Shown here piece after piece: positions 7,176-7,203 of a DNA stretch of 7,203 nt. How positions within the stretch are numbered: the stretch's first letter is position 1; each line of letters begins with the position of its first letter. The DNA is from Armatimonadota bacterium (lineage in GTDB: Bacteria > Armatimonadota > Hebobacteria > CAIYQO01), in contig JAKIYB010000227.1 of NCBI GenBank assembly GCA_022708765.1, positions 1-7,203 on the forward strand. The letters run 5' to 3'. Under the pieces are notes generated by a model. That model saw only the letters and a list, made by a program, of their open reading frames with translations. It made no database searches and was not told the DNA's origin. The translations under genes and the position numbers were made by a program.

Positions 7176-7203
7176 GGCAAACATGATGTAGGAAAATGTT
7201 GCC
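7176..7203. repeat. Imperfect inverted repeat at the right edge
   Basis: GGCAA-(A)-CAT at 7176-7184 pairs with ATG-TTGCC at 7196-7203, giving 8 base pairs with one bulged A and an 11-base loop. No T-run follows within the window on the minus strand. It could be the stem of a terminator for a gene lying beyond the right edge, or a protein-binding site upstream of the rpoD promoter. Confidence 0.3.

Overview
The window is GC-rich bacterial chromosome with four protein-coding genes, one cut off by the left edge. No transposase, phage gene, CRISPR array, tRNA or rRNA was recognised. The primary sigma factor is a normal full-length RpoD/SigA. Frequent GC-rich palindromes between genes, a Gly-Ile-Thr-Glu-Cys (Aas-like) acyl-ACP synthetase and a secreted protein with a copper-amine-oxidase-N-like segment suggest a free-living bacterium, perhaps from a lineage such as Armatimonadota. 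That placement is a guess from style, not proof.

Layout, left to right. (1) 1-2049, minus strand: the first 683 codons of a three-part lipid enzyme, a PlsC-type acyltransferase, then an acyl carrier protein domain, then an Aas-like AMP-forming acyl ligase that runs off the left edge. (2) 2050-2846: about 0.8 kb without a gene, between divergent genes. It holds a good promoter for the lipid enzyme with a palindrome at its predicted transcription start, a palindromic dispersed-repeat cluster, a 166-bp element bounded by perfect 14-bp inverted repeats, a GC hairpin and a 7-bp tandem repeat. (3) 2847-3743, plus strand: a cation diffusion facilitator whose membrane metal site reads Asn-Asp/Asp-Asp, suggesting Mn(II) efflux. 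(4) 3984-5102, plus strand: an exported protein with two related beta-rich domains. (5) 5166-6986, minus strand: rpoD, convergent with (4) and sharing a strong hairpin terminator. (6) 6987-7203: the rpoD leader and likely promoter.

The genes do not form an obvious single pathway: membrane lipid acylation, metal efflux, an envelope or secreted protein and housekeeping transcription. I see no convincing new multi-gene system. The most interesting items are the acyltransferase-ACP-ligase fusion with an atypical acyltransferase motif, the 14-bp inverted pair in the divergent intergenic region, and the Mn-type metal site of the transporter.
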